Positions 1 to 7,644 of a DNA stretch of 64,000 nucleotides are shown in pieces; position 1 is the stretch's first letter, and every line of letters starts with the position of its first letter. The notes beneath the pieces are model-generated. The model made no database searches, had not been told where the DNA came from, and was given only the letters and a program-made list of their open reading frames with translations. Source of the DNA: Streptomyces fagopyri (lineage in GTDB: Bacteria > Actinomycetota > Actinomycetes > Streptomycetales > Streptomycetaceae). The position numbers were made by a program, and so were the translations under genes. The DNA lies in assembly GCF_009498275.1 (NCBI RefSeq), contig NZ_CP045643.1:7936001-8000000 (forward strand), given 5' to 3'.

Positions 1-197
1 CGGCGAGACGGGCCGGAGCCCGTCTGACGAACTTCCGCGTCGACGGACACACCGTGGGCATCGGCGACGCGGTCGCGGCCCTCGAGCCGGTCTTCCCGGA
101 CGTGGCCCGCGCCCTGAGCGACTACGGTCAGGCCGCCGGTGAGACCGGGCTGACCGTCTCACTGCCCTACGACCTGCGCTGCGCACTGGGCGGGTGA
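1..197 (+). CDS. C-terminal end of an unidentified protein (5' truncated by window)
   Basis: The window opens inside a reading frame (first full codon at base 3) that stops with TGA at 195-197, leaving about 64 residues. The visible tail has no motif I recognise; it ends in a short stretch of alternating hydrophobic residues and Y-D-L-R-C-A. The stop lies only 6 bp before the ATG of the Tat-signal protein at 204, which itself overlaps the GMC oxidoreductase by 4 bp, so the three are probably one transcript. Third positions are almost all G/C, which supports coding. Function cannot be assigned from this fragment. Confidence 0.6.
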   Translation, partial: ARRAGARLTNFRVDGHTVGIGDAVAALEPVFPDVARALSDYGQAAGETGLTVSLPYDLRCALGG

Positions 198-203
198 GCC
201 GTC

Positions 204-881
204 ATGACCGGGTCCGACCGGAGGACCATCCTCAAGGCACTGGTTGCCACGCTCGCCGGACTGTCCGTCGGCGGCCTGGACGCGTCCGCCGCCTCCGCGT
301 CCGCCGCCTCCGCGTCCGCCGCGTCCGCCGCCTCCGAGAGCTGGACGACCCAGACGCTCGGGGCGTTCGCCGACACCCTGATTCCGGGCGAGCGCCGCTC
401 TCCCGGTGACATGGTGATCGCCGGCGCGGTCACCGGCCCCGGTGCCGTACAGGCCGGTGTCGTCACCCTCCTCCACTCGCCCGAACTGCCGGTGGCGCCG
501 CTGCTGCCGGCGATCGCGGCCCTGCTGGACGCGCGCGCCGTCGCCTACGCGGCCCTCCGGCTGATCTGGCTGTCACCCTCCCGCCCGCCCTTCGTGGGCC
601 TGTCCTTCGCCGACCGCACCGCCCTGGTCGGTGGCCTGTTCGACCCCGATGACCTGGACCGGCCGATCTGGCAGGTGATGAGCCTGCTGGTGGGGCTGGC
701 GTTCGACACCGCCGGACAGCAGGACACCGTCGAGGCCCTCGCCCAGGGCCATCCCGGACTGACGTGGCTGCGGTTCCCCGAGCCCGACGCGGACGGCCTC
801 TGGCGCTTCCCCGATTTCTCCTACGGCCGCCCGCTGGCGGCACTCCATCCGAACACGACCGCTTCGGGGAGCCCGGCATGA
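204..881 (+). CDS. Tat-exported gluconate dehydrogenase subunit 3-like protein (DUF5987-like)
   Basis: A 225-residue protein. It starts with a twin-arginine-type signal (D-R-R-T-I-L-K at residues 5-11, then a hydrophobic stretch), followed by an Ala/Ser low-complexity linker encoded by a 15-bp tandem repeat. The segment ADTLIPGERRSPGD just after the linker resembles the start of gluconate 2-dehydrogenase subunit 3 proteins, which are Tat-exported small partners of GMC-type flavin dehydrogenases. The TGA at 879-881 overlaps the ATG of the GMC oxidoreductase at 878 (ATGA), so translation is coupled. Inference: it is the small subunit or export escort of the downstream flavoenzyme, which has no signal peptide of its own. 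Streptomyces proteins of this kind are sometimes called DUF5987; that name is from memory. Confidence 0.65.
   Translation: MTGSDRRTILKALVATLAGLSVGGLDASAASASAASASAASAASESWTTQTLGAFADTLIPGERRSPGDMVIAGAVTGPGAVQAGVVTLLHSPELPVAPLLPAIAALLDARAVAYAALRLIWLSPSRPPFVGLSFADRTALVGGLFDPDDLDRPIWQVMSLLVGLAFDTAGQQDTVEALAQGHPGLTWLRFPEPDADGLWRFPDFSYGRPLAALHPNTTASGSPA
282..335 (+). repeat. 15-bp tandem repeat coding an Ala/Ser linker
   Basis: The unit GCGTCCGCCGCCTCC occurs perfectly at 282-296 and 297-311, then with one changed codon and a 9-bp partial unit to 335. It is in frame and encodes repeated A-S-A-A-S between the Tat signal and the folded part of the protein. The length probably varies between strains by slippage without breaking the frame. 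Confidence 0.8.
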
Positions 882-2467
882 CGGCGCAGACCACGGACGT
901 CCTGGTGATCGGCAGCGGCTTCGGCGGTGCGATCCCCGCCTACTACCTCGCGGCGGCCGGAGCGCGCGTCACCGTACTGGAGCGCGGACCGCGCGCGGCC
1001 GCCGCCGACTTCGCCCATTCGATGCGCCTGGGCACCTACAACAAGATCGTGGACGTGGTCCAGGGCGACGGAGTATCGGTGGTGGCCGGCAACTGCGTCG
1101 GCGGCGGCAGCGTCGTCTACTTCGCCGCCTCACTGCGCGCACCGTCCTTCGTCTTCGAGCGCCACGGCGGCCTCGGCCGCCGCCTGTGGCCCGCGGCCCT
1201 GACCCGGGCCGCCCTCGACCCCTGGTACGACCGCGTCGAGGAGGCGCTGCCGGTCACCCGGACCGACTGGTCGGACGTGTCCTACGCGGGCGGGGTCCTG
1301 GCCGCCGCCTGCCGACGAGCCGGACACACCTGCAATCCCGTCCCGGTGGCCGTCGACACCGGCACCTGCACCAACTGCAACTGGATGCTCTCCGGTTGCC
1401 GCTTCGACGCCAAACGCTCCCTGCTGCTCAACTACCTCCCGGCGGCGGAGGCCCACGGCGCGGAGATCCGTCCGCTGCACGAGGTGCAGACCGTCACCCC
1501 GTCGCCGCTGCCCGGCTCTCGATACGCCGTCGGCTACACCGTCCTCGATCCCGACGACTACAGCTGCACCGCGCAGGCCGGCGTCATCCACGCCAAGGTC
1601 GTCGTGCTCGCCGCCGGTGCCGTGGGCACGCCCGTGATCCTCCAGCGCTCGGCTCTCCTCCTCGGGGGCGTTCCGGCCGCCGTGGGACGGTACTTCTCCG
1701 GCAACGGCGACCGCGTGAGCGTCGCCGACGTGGTCGAGGACAAGGCGCGCTCACTGCTGGGACTGTCACATCCGGACGGGTCCGCGTACGAGGGGCTGCC
1801 CGTGGGCAGGCCCATCACCGCCGCCAGCTACGACCACCTGGACCCGGCCGCCCCGGAGTACAGCCGCTTCACCCTCCAGCAGATCTACTTCCCACCCCTG
1901 ACCAACCTGCTGCCCCAGGCCGCCGGTTCGCCCGCGTGGTTCGGCGTCGAGAAGCGGAACATGCGGGCGCGGTGGCGCTCCTGGCTCACCCTGCTGGCCA
2001 TGACCGAGGACGACAACGAAGGGACCTTCGGGACCGTCCCGCTCACCGGTGGGTTCACCCGGCTGGCACCAGGGCTCGGACTGGGCACGATGACCTACCG
2101 CCCCACCTCCCGTACCCGCGGGGCATGGGGCCGGGCCGACACCGCGCTGCGGGAGATCCTGGAGAAGGACGGCCTGTCCCGGGTCCGCCCGTGGAGCGAG
2201 AACGTCGCCGACACCGTCACGGCCCATCCGCTCGGTTCGGCGCGCATCGGCGACGATCCGGCCACCAGCGCGCTCACCGACAGCCATGAACTGCGCGGCC
2301 ACAGCGGGCTGTTCGTCACCGACGGCGCCGCCGTCCCGACGTCCCTGACCGTCAACCCCTCACTGACCATCGCGGCTCTCGCCGAACGCGCCGTCGCCAC
2401 GATCGCCACCCGTGCCGCCGACGCCGGGGTCGTGCTGCGCCGCGACATTCCGCTGCCCGGCCGATGA
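878..2467 (+). CDS. GMC-family FAD-dependent oxidoreductase (cholesterol-oxidase-like)
   Basis: A 529-residue flavoprotein. The N terminus has the FAD-binding Rossmann motif GSGFGG (about residues 11-16), followed by V-T-V-L-E-R-G-P, the acidic end of the second beta strand. The C-terminal half carries the GMC signature: T-A-H-P-L-G-S-A-R-I-G, then GLFVTDGAAVPTSLTVNPS. The active-site His of HPLG and the Asn of VNPS match the His/Asn pair of cholesterol oxidases and related GMC enzymes. A Cys-rich stretch (CTNCNWMLSGC) lies near residue 165. Family members oxidise alcohols, sterols or sugars with reduction of FAD; the substrate here is unknown. The ATG at 878 is chosen because it gives a 4-bp overlap with the upstream Tat protein and places GSGFGG at the normal distance from the start. 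Confidence 0.88.
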   Translation: MTAQTTDVLVIGSGFGGAIPAYYLAAAGARVTVLERGPRAAAADFAHSMRLGTYNKIVDVVQGDGVSVVAGNCVGGGSVVYFAASLRAPSFVFERHGGLGRRLWPAALTRAALDPWYDRVEEALPVTRTDWSDVSYAGGVLAAACRRAGHTCNPVPVAVDTGTCTNCNWMLSGCRFDAKRSLLLNYLPAAEAHGAEIRPLHEVQTVTPSPLPGSRYAVGYTVLDPDDYSCTAQAGVIHAKVVVLAAGAVGTPVILQRSALLLGGVPAAVGRYFSGNGDRVSVADVVEDKARSLLGLSHPDGSAYEGLPVGRPITAASYDHLDPAAPEYSRFTLQQIYFPPLTNLLPQAAGSPAWFGVEKRNMRARWRSWLTLLAMTEDDNEGTFGTVPLTGGFTRLAPGLGLGTMTYRPTSRTRGAWGRADTALREILEKDGLSRVRPWSENVADTVTAHPLGSARIGDDPATSALTDSHELRGHSGLFVTDGAAVPTSLTVNPSLTIAALAERAVATIATRAADAGVVLRRDIPLPGR

Positions 2468-2578
2468 GGGGCCCGAAGAACTCCCGTCCACGGGCGAACG
2501 GGCCACGCCCGCAGGGCGATCCGGTCGTTGACCGGTTCGTGGTCCTACGGGGGACCGGGACATGATGCACTGCTGAGC

Positions 2579-2893
2579 ATGGCGGACGAGAAGGTCACGG
2601 AAAGCCGGCCGGGCAGTCTTCAAGAGGGCTTGGAGCAAAGGGAACCCGAGCAGAGGGAACCCGAGCAGAGGGAACGGGAGCAGAGGGAACGGGAGCAGGG
2701 GGAACCGGGGCAGCGGCCATCGGAGCAAGGGAGACCGGAGCGGGCAGAACGAAGTGCCGCCGGTGCGTGGCCGTCCACCGGCCGCCGGAGGAGGGGCCGC
2801 ACGCGTACCCGGTTCCAGGAAGCCAAGATCCGGCACACCATGGGCCGGTCACGGCGAGGTACCGCGGGCCGACCGGACGCGGTGGCCGGGTGA
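2579..2893 (+). CDS. doubtful small repeat-rich ORF upstream of the PAP2 gene
   Basis: An ORF of 104 codons starting with ATG at 2579 and ending with TGA at 2891-2893. The stop overlaps the GTG start of the PAP2 gene (GTGA), which is the pattern of a coupled gene pair. The N-terminal half is a very hydrophilic repeat (E-Q-R-E-P and E-Q-R-E-R units); the C-terminal half is rich in Arg. No domain is recognised. Third-position GC is lower than in neighbouring genes and the opposite strand is also open, so it may be a non-coding leader. The only real support is the GTGA overlap. Confidence 0.3.
   Translation: MADEKVTESRPGSLQEGLEQREPEQREPEQREREQREREQGEPGQRPSEQGRPERAERSAAGAWPSTGRRRRGRTRTRFQEAKIRHTMGRSRRGTAGRPDAVAG
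2633..2707 (+). repeat. five tandem 15-bp units (GAGCAGAGGGAACCC type)
   Basis: Five consecutive 15-bp units begin at 2633, 2648, 2663, 2678 and 2693, differing at a few positions. The purine-rich strand is the + strand. In the + frame they read E-Q-R-E-P or E-Q-R-E-R. The array lies between the GMC gene and the PAP2 gene. Confidence 0.85.
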
Positions 2894-3570
2894 CCGGCTG
2901 GTCGGCGCCCGCGGTGTCACCCCCGTCGCTGCGCGCTCGGCTCGGGCTGATCGCGGCCCTCGCCGCGCTGGTGGTCGTCGCGCTCGGGGTCCTGTACGCC
3001 GACGACAGCAGACCAGGCATCGTGGACGCCCGGATCCTGACGGCGTCGGACGGTACGGGCGGGCCGTGGCGGTCCTTCGCCCTGGCCACGGACTTCTTGG
3101 GGGAGCCCGTGGGAGCGGCGACGCTGATCGCGGTCGTCGTGACGGGCTGCCTGCTGCTGCGGCATCCTCGCGCGGCGGTGCTCGTCGTGGTCGGCGCCGG
3201 CCTGAGCGTGGGAACGGCGACGCTGCTCAAGTCCCTGGTGGGACGCACCATCCACGGCGGGAACCTGTCCTACCCGAGCGGGCACACCGCCTTCGCCACC
3301 GCGCTCGCCCTCGTGATGGCACTGCTCGCGACCGGCCGCCTCGGCCTCGGAAGGACGGCCGGCACGTCACTCGTGCTCGCCGCGGCGCTGGTCGCCGGCG
3401 CCGTCATGGGCTGGGCGCAGGTCTCGCTGGGCGCGCACTACCCGACCGACGTCCTCGGCGGCTGGTGCACCGCCCTGGCGGTGGTACCGGTGGCCGCGTG
3501 GCTGGTCGACCGGACGGCCGACCGGCTGCTCTCCCGGACGGCCGAAGCCGTCCGGGAGGGGCATCACTGA
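2890..3570 (+). CDS. PAP2-family membrane phosphatase
   Basis: About 226 residues with five to six hydrophobic segments. Phosphatase superfamily motifs are visible: K-S-L-V-G-R-T-I-H-G-G (C1 region), Y-P-S-G-H-T-A-F-A-T (C2, catalytic His) and L-G-A-H-Y-P-T-D-V-L-G-G (C3, catalytic His and Asp). The canonical Arg-Pro of C1 is replaced by Ile-His, and the position usually taken by the C3 Arg is Gln, so this is a divergent subgroup. Family members dephosphorylate lipid phosphates or undecaprenyl pyrophosphate at the membrane. GTG at 2890 is preferred because it precedes the first membrane segment and overlaps the upstream stop. The gene ends only 7 bp from the convergent end of the polysaccharide operon; a link to carrier-lipid recycling is possible but unproven. 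Confidence 0.82.
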   Translation: MTGWSAPAVSPPSLRARLGLIAALAALVVVALGVLYADDSRPGIVDARILTASDGTGGPWRSFALATDFLGEPVGAATLIAVVVTGCLLLRHPRAAVLVVVGAGLSVGTATLLKSLVGRTIHGGNLSYPSGHTAFATALALVMALLATGRLGLGRTAGTSLVLAAALVAGAVMGWAQVSLGAHYPTDVLGGWCTALAVVPVAAWLVDRTADRLLSRTAEAVREGHH

Positions 3571-3577
3571 CATCACG

Positions 3578-4903
3578 TCACGCGAGGCGCCGGAACACCG
3601 GCTTCACCGGTCGTCCGCCCAGCCACGGGGTGGGGTCGGCGGCATCCAGCGCCTTCCGGTACACGGCGCACGCCTGGGCCACCACGTCGACGGTGTGATC
3701 GATGTCGGCGTCGTCGAGCGCGCTGCTCACCACGAACGACGGGGCCAGCACCCCGCCCGCGAGGAGCCGGCGCAGGAACAGGGTGCGGTACCGCTGCGAC
3801 GGCTGCCGGTGCTCGTCGAGGGTGGCGAAGACCAGGTTGCTGGCCCGGCCCCGGACGACGATGTGGTCGCCGACCCCCATGCTGGCCGCGGCGTCGCGGA
3901 CACCGGCGGCCAGCCGTTCGCCCAGGACGTGCAGCCGCGCGGTGATGCCCTCTTCGGCGTAGGTGGTGAGCACCGCCGTCGCGGCCGCCAGGGAGTGCGT
4001 TTCCGCACCGTGCGTGGTGGACAGCAGGAACACCCGGTCGCCGGAGGGCCGCAGACCGCCCAGCTCCATCAGTTCCCGGCGTCCGGCCAGCGCGGAGACC
4101 GCGAATCCGTTGCCCAGCGCCTTGCCGAACGTGGAGAGGTCGGGGACGACGCCGTACAGACCCTGGGCGCCCGCCTCGGACCACCGCAGGCCGGTGATCA
4201 TCTCGTCGAAGATCAGTACGCAGCCGTGCCGGTCGGCCAGTTCACGCAGGCCGGCGAGGTACCCGGGCGGCGGCTCGGTGTGGGTGGCGGGTTCGAGGAT
4301 CAGGCAGGCGACCTCGTCCTGGTACCGGGTGAGCAGCTCCTCCGTGGCGGCCAGATCCCCGTAGGGGAACGCCACGGTGAGTTCGTTGGTCGCCGCCGGA
4401 ATGCCGGCGGACATCGGCGTGGTGCCGATGAACCAGTCGTCGACGGAGAAGAACGGATGGTCGGAGCAGAGGGCCACCCGCGGGCGGCCGGTGGCGGCGC
4501 GGGCGAGGCGTACCGCGGCGGTGGTGGCGTCGGAGCCGTTCTTCGCGAACTTGACCATCTCGGCGGTCGGCACCGTGGCCAGGAAGCGTTCCGCGGCTTC
4601 GACCTCCACGATGGAGGGCCGGACGAAGTTGCTGCCGCGGTCGAGTTCCCGCCGTACCGCCTCGACCACGCGGGGGTGGGCGTGGCCGAGGCTGACCGAC
4701 CGCAGACCGGAGCCGTACTCGATGTAGCGGTTGCCGTCGACGTCCCACACGTGGGCACCGCTGCCGTGGCTGATGACCGGGGCCAGGTTCTCGGGGTACT
4801 GGTCGTCGCCCTTGGCGTAGGTGTGCGCGCCCCCGGGAATCATGGCGTGCAGCCGCTCGTTGGCTGTCCGCGACAGGGGCAGGTGGAGCTCTTCGGTGTC
4901 CAC
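3578..4903 (-). CDS. class III PLP aminotransferase, glutamate-1-semialdehyde aminomutase-like
   Basis: A 441-residue fold-type I PLP enzyme. The Schiff-base lysine is K261 in STFGKALGNG, and the pyridine-binding Asp is D233 in I-F-D-E-M-I-T-G; KNGSDATTAA near 121 is the phosphate-binding region. HemL acts in tetrapyrrole synthesis, but a copy at the end of a polysaccharide operon more likely aminates a keto-sugar or makes a polymer substituent. This is the last gene of the operon. Its start lies 7 bp after the stop of the epimerase gene, and it converges with PAP2, leaving only 7 bp between their stops. The family is clear; the substrate is inferred from context only. Confidence 0.85.
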   Translation of the reverse strand: MDTEELHLPLSRTANERLHAMIPGGAHTYAKGDDQYPENLAPVISHGSGAHVWDVDGNRYIEYGSGLRSVSLGHAHPRVVEAVRRELDRGSNFVRPSIVEVEAAERFLATVPTAEMVKFAKNGSDATTAAVRLARAATGRPRVALCSDHPFFSVDDWFIGTTPMSAGIPAATNELTVAFPYGDLAATEELLTRYQDEVACLILEPATHTEPPPGYLAGLRELADRHGCVLIFDEMITGLRWSEAGAQGLYGVVPDLSTFGKALGNGFAVSALAGRRELMELGGLRPSGDRVFLLSTTHGAETHSLAAATAVLTTYAEEGITARLHVLGERLAAGVRDAAASMGVGDHIVVRGRASNLVFATLDEHRQPSQRYRTLFLRRLLAGGVLAPSFVVSSALDDADIDHTVDVVAQACAVYRKALDAADPTPWLGGRPVKPVFRRLA

Positions 4904-4910
4904 GGGGACC

Positions 4911-5462
4911 TCAGCTTTCTCGGTGCTTCAGGACCTCGGCGAGACTCGCCGCCTCCCGGTCCCGTCGGGACATCAGGGCGACCGGCAGCGGCCACGGAAT
5001 GGCCAGCTCCGGGTCGTCGAAGGCGATGGTCACGTCCTCGGCCGGATCATGCGGGCGGTCGATGCGGTACGAGGTGTCGGCGGTGTCGGTCAGTGCCTGA
5101 AAACCGTGCGCGCATCCCGCGGGAATGTAAAGAGTTGGTTGTGTTTCTCCTGAAAGTTCAAAGGAGGCCCAGTTGCGGAAGGTGGGAGAATCCGGCCGCA
5201 GGTCCACGACGACGTCGAAGATCCTCCCGTACGAGCACCGCACCAGCTTGGCCTCGCCGGCGCCGGAACGCAGGTGCAGGCCGCGCAGCACGCCCTGGAC
5301 CGAACGGGACAGGCTGTCCTGGACGAAGGCGTCCGGGTCGAGGCCCACCGAACGGACCACGTCGGCGTCGAAGGTGCGGCAGAAGAAGCCGCGTTCGTCG
5401 GCGTACGGCGTCGGCTCGAAGAGGAACGCGCCGGTGATCTCCGGGACTTCGGTCGCTTTCAT
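4911..5462 (-). CDS. dTDP-4-dehydrorhamnose 3,5-epimerase (RmlC)-like protein
   Basis: A 183-residue single cupin. RmlC hallmarks are present: D-E-R-G-F-F near the N terminus, G-V-L-R-G-L-H-L-R with the catalytic His, R-I-F-D-V-V-V-D-L-R, and IPAGCAHGFQAL. RmlC and relatives epimerise C3 and/or C5 of NDP-4-keto-6-deoxysugars. No RmlA, RmlB or RmlD lies in the window, so it may act on the CDP-linked sugar made by this operon or draw on a housekeeping dTDP-sugar pool. Its start overlaps the pyruvyl transferase stop by 4 bp. Odd feature: bases 5123-5163 are AT-rich and use codons rare in this genome (ACA, CAA, CCA, ACT, CTT, ATT in a row). Confidence 0.85.
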   Translation of the reverse strand: MKATEVPEITGAFLFEPTPYADERGFFCRTFDADVVRSVGLDPDAFVQDSLSRSVQGVLRGLHLRSGAGEAKLVRCSYGRIFDVVVDLRPDSPTFRNWASFELSGETQPTLYIPAGCAHGFQALTDTADTSYRIDRPHDPAEDVTIAFDDPELAIPWPLPVALMSRRDREAASLAEVLKHRES

Positions 5463-6700
5463 GGAGCCCTCCGCGAGGTGTGGGCGCGGCCGGTCGCCGG
5501 GAACAGGGCCGCGGTCAAGGAGTTGAACTGGTCATCGAGGCGCCGGGCGGCCGCCAGGTTCCGCTCGGCGAGGGTCCGCCGCAGCTCGGCCGAACGCTTC
5601 TCCAGCGCACGGAACTGCTCCAGCAGCCGGTCGGCGTCGACCTCGCGGGCCGGGTGGCAGAACGCGCCGAGGCCCATCTCCGTCATGAGCGCGTCGCTCT
5701 TCGCCGCGTAGCACAGGGCGAGCACCGGCGTACCGGTCTTCAGCGCGCAGATCAGGTTGTGGTATCGGATGGCCACCACGGTGTCGGCGGCGGCCATCTC
5801 CTTCATCAGGTCGGCCAGTGAGGACGGTTCGGCGGCGGTGACCAGCGGAGAGCCCACCGCGTCGAGGATCGCGGCGACCACCGACGCGTCGCACTCGTCA
5901 CCGGTGAGCAGCCGGACGGCCCTGTCCTCCGCGACCAGCGCGCGCACGAACCGGATCGTCCCGTCGAGGTAGCGCCGGTATATCTCGTCGGCCCGCGCAC
6001 GGTCGTCGTTGCCGCCGTGGAAGTCCATGACGCCGACGCAGACCGGTCCCGGCGGGGCCGACGGGTCCGGGGGCGCGCTCGCCCGCGGCGCCGGCAGGGC
6101 GAACGCGAGGTCCGGGTAGACCTCGTCGCGCGCGGTGTCCACACCCATCGCCCGCATCGCGTCGCGGGACTGCGCGTCCCGGTACGACCGGTAGGCGGCC
6201 AGCCGCGCCGACCAGCGCACCAGGGCCCGGGTCGGCCGGTCGCCGATCGGCGCGGCGCCGACGCCGGCCAGCGCCACACGGGTGCGCAGCAGCCGGCCGC
6301 TGGCGCAGAGCAGGAACAGCGAGTAGGGGAAGCCCCACGGACGCAGCGGCAGCGTCGCCTCCAGGACGCCCATGCCCGGGACGATCACCACGTCGTGCCG
6401 ACGCACCCAGGCGGCGGTGCGGAAGACGTCGACGAGTTTGCCGAGGCCCTTCCCCGCGATCGCGCCCGCACGCGACGCGGTCCGGTACTCCCCGCGGTAC
6501 CAGTGCAGCCGTGTCGCGGGGATCCCGAACCGGGTCGTCACGGCCTCGGGACCGCCGCACAGCGCGTCCACGGCCGCTTCCGGGTGTGCGGTGCGGAGGT
6601 ATCCGAGCACGGCCTCGAGCGATCCGTCGTTGCCGAGGTTGCCGGAGCCGAGCAGGCCGAACACCCCGACGCGGACCGGAGTTCGGTTCGCGGGGGTCAC
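5459..6700 (-). CDS. polysaccharide pyruvyl transferase family protein
   Basis: A 413-residue protein of the CsaB/WcaK/AmsJ pyruvyl transferase fold. The N-terminal G-L-L-G-S-G-N-L-G-N-D-G loop, the D-V-V-I-V-P-G-M-G strand near residue 100 and the C-terminal V-V-A-I-R-Y-H-N-L-I-C-A-L segment with L-A-L-C-Y-A-A-K-S are typical. These enzymes place a ketal pyruvate from phosphoenolpyruvate onto a sugar of the repeat unit, adding negative charge. Its ends overlap the genes on either side by 4 bp (ATGA at each), so it is firmly inside the operon. The acceptor sugar is unknown. Confidence 0.82.
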   Translation of the reverse strand: MTPANRTPVRVGVFGLLGSGNLGNDGSLEAVLGYLRTAHPEAAVDALCGGPEAVTTRFGIPATRLHWYRGEYRTASRAGAIAGKGLGKLVDVFRTAAWVRRHDVVIVPGMGVLEATLPLRPWGFPYSLFLLCASGRLLRTRVALAGVGAAPIGDRPTRALVRWSARLAAYRSYRDAQSRDAMRAMGVDTARDEVYPDLAFALPAPRASAPPDPSAPPGPVCVGVMDFHGGNDDRARADEIYRRYLDGTIRFVRALVAEDRAVRLLTGDECDASVVAAILDAVGSPLVTAAEPSSLADLMKEMAAADTVVAIRYHNLICALKTGTPVLALCYAAKSDALMTEMGLGAFCHPAREVDADRLLEQFRALEKRSAELRRTLAERNLAAARRLDDQFNSLTAALFPATGRAHTSRRAP

Positions 6701-7644
6701 GTCCGCCTCCCCTCACGGCCGGCGACGAGGGAGTCGACGGAGACCGTGAGCAGGCCCGGGTCGACCGGTGCGCGGTCCTCGACCCGCTCGCCGGCGCCCG
6801 GCCGGACCCGGCTGGTCATCCAGGTGACCAGGTGGCGGTAGCAGGCGCGCCGGTCGGCCGGGGACAGCGGCGCCCGCCGGATCGCCGAGGCGAAGCCCCA
6901 GACGTACTCGGCGAGCAGCCGGGGTGTGGGGTGCAGCGGGCCCGCGCGGCGCGGGTCCAGGTTGACGCACCGGGCGCGCTTGGAGGGGTTCGCCCTTTCG
7001 GCGCGGGTGGGGTGGTCGCGGCGGAAGTACAGCAGTTCGGGCACCTGGTGGAAGGGTCCGTGCAGGGTGATCTCGGCGACGAACGTGCGGTCCGCGTGGT
7101 GGTAGCTGTCCATCGGCTTCACCCGGCGCAGCATGTCGGCCCGCATCACCCCGTAGAAGTCGTCGCCGCCCGGCTCGAACAGGAGGCTGCGGAAGCGCTC
7201 CGGCGCGTGCGGGGAGTCGGTGGCGAGCGTGTACTCGTAGGGAACCTTCACCTGGCCGCCGCCGTCGATGACCGCCTGACCGGTGTGCGCGAGGATCATG
7301 TCCGGCCGCTCGTCCAGCGCCTGGACGCAGAGCCGCAGCAGGTCCCGGCCGTACAGGTCGTCGTGCGAGGCCCACTTGAACAGTTCGCCGCGGGACTCGG
7401 CGAACACGTGGTTGTGATTGGGCGTGGCCCCGATGTTCCGGGGCAGCCGGAGGTAGCGGATGCGCGAGTCCCGCGCGGCGTACTTGCGGCAGATCTCCTG
7501 GGTCCCGTCGGTCGAGGCGTTGTCGGAGACGACCAGCTCGAAGTCCTCGTAGGTCTGGCCGAGCAGGGCGTCGAGCGACTCCGCCAGGTACTCCTCGCCG
7601 TTGTACACGGGCAGGCCGATGCTCAGCCTGGGTCGGTCGGTCAT
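6697..7644 (-). CDS. family 2 glycosyltransferase
   Basis: A 315-residue GT-A glycosyltransferase. It begins with R-L-S-I-G-L-P-V-Y-N-G-E-E-Y-L, then L-V-V-S-D-N-A-S-T-D-G-T for nucleotide-sugar binding, and FKWASHDDLY in the position of the metal-binding DXD motif. Cytoplasmic enzymes of this family add one sugar to the undecaprenyl-linked repeat unit. The frame is open far upstream; ATG at 7644 is chosen because it overlaps the flippase stop (ATGA) and gives the usual family start. It is the only GT2 member among three glycosyltransferases in the operon. Confidence 0.88.
   Translation of the reverse strand: MTDRPRLSIGLPVYNGEEYLAESLDALLGQTYEDFELVVSDNASTDGTQEICRKYAARDSRIRYLRLPRNIGATPNHNHVFAESRGELFKWASHDDLYGRDLLRLCVQALDERPDMILAHTGQAVIDGGGQVKVPYEYTLATDSPHAPERFRSLLFEPGGDDFYGVMRADMLRRVKPMDSYHHADRTFVAEITLHGPFHQVPELLYFRRDHPTRAERANPSKRARCVNLDPRRAGPLHPTPRLLAEYVWGFASAIRRAPLSPADRRACYRHLVTWMTSRVRPGAGERVEDRAPVDPGLLTVSVDSLVAGREGRRT

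Noticed and set aside
282..335. tandem repeats considered as a CRISPR array
   Set aside because: Units are 15 bp, contiguous and in frame with no spacers; they code a low-complexity linker.
2360..2836. 158-codon - strand ORF with F-P-L-L repeats opposite the 15-bp repeat
   Set aside because: It overlaps the end of the GMC gene and its repeat is just the reverse reading of the tandem repeat; no start signal or domain.
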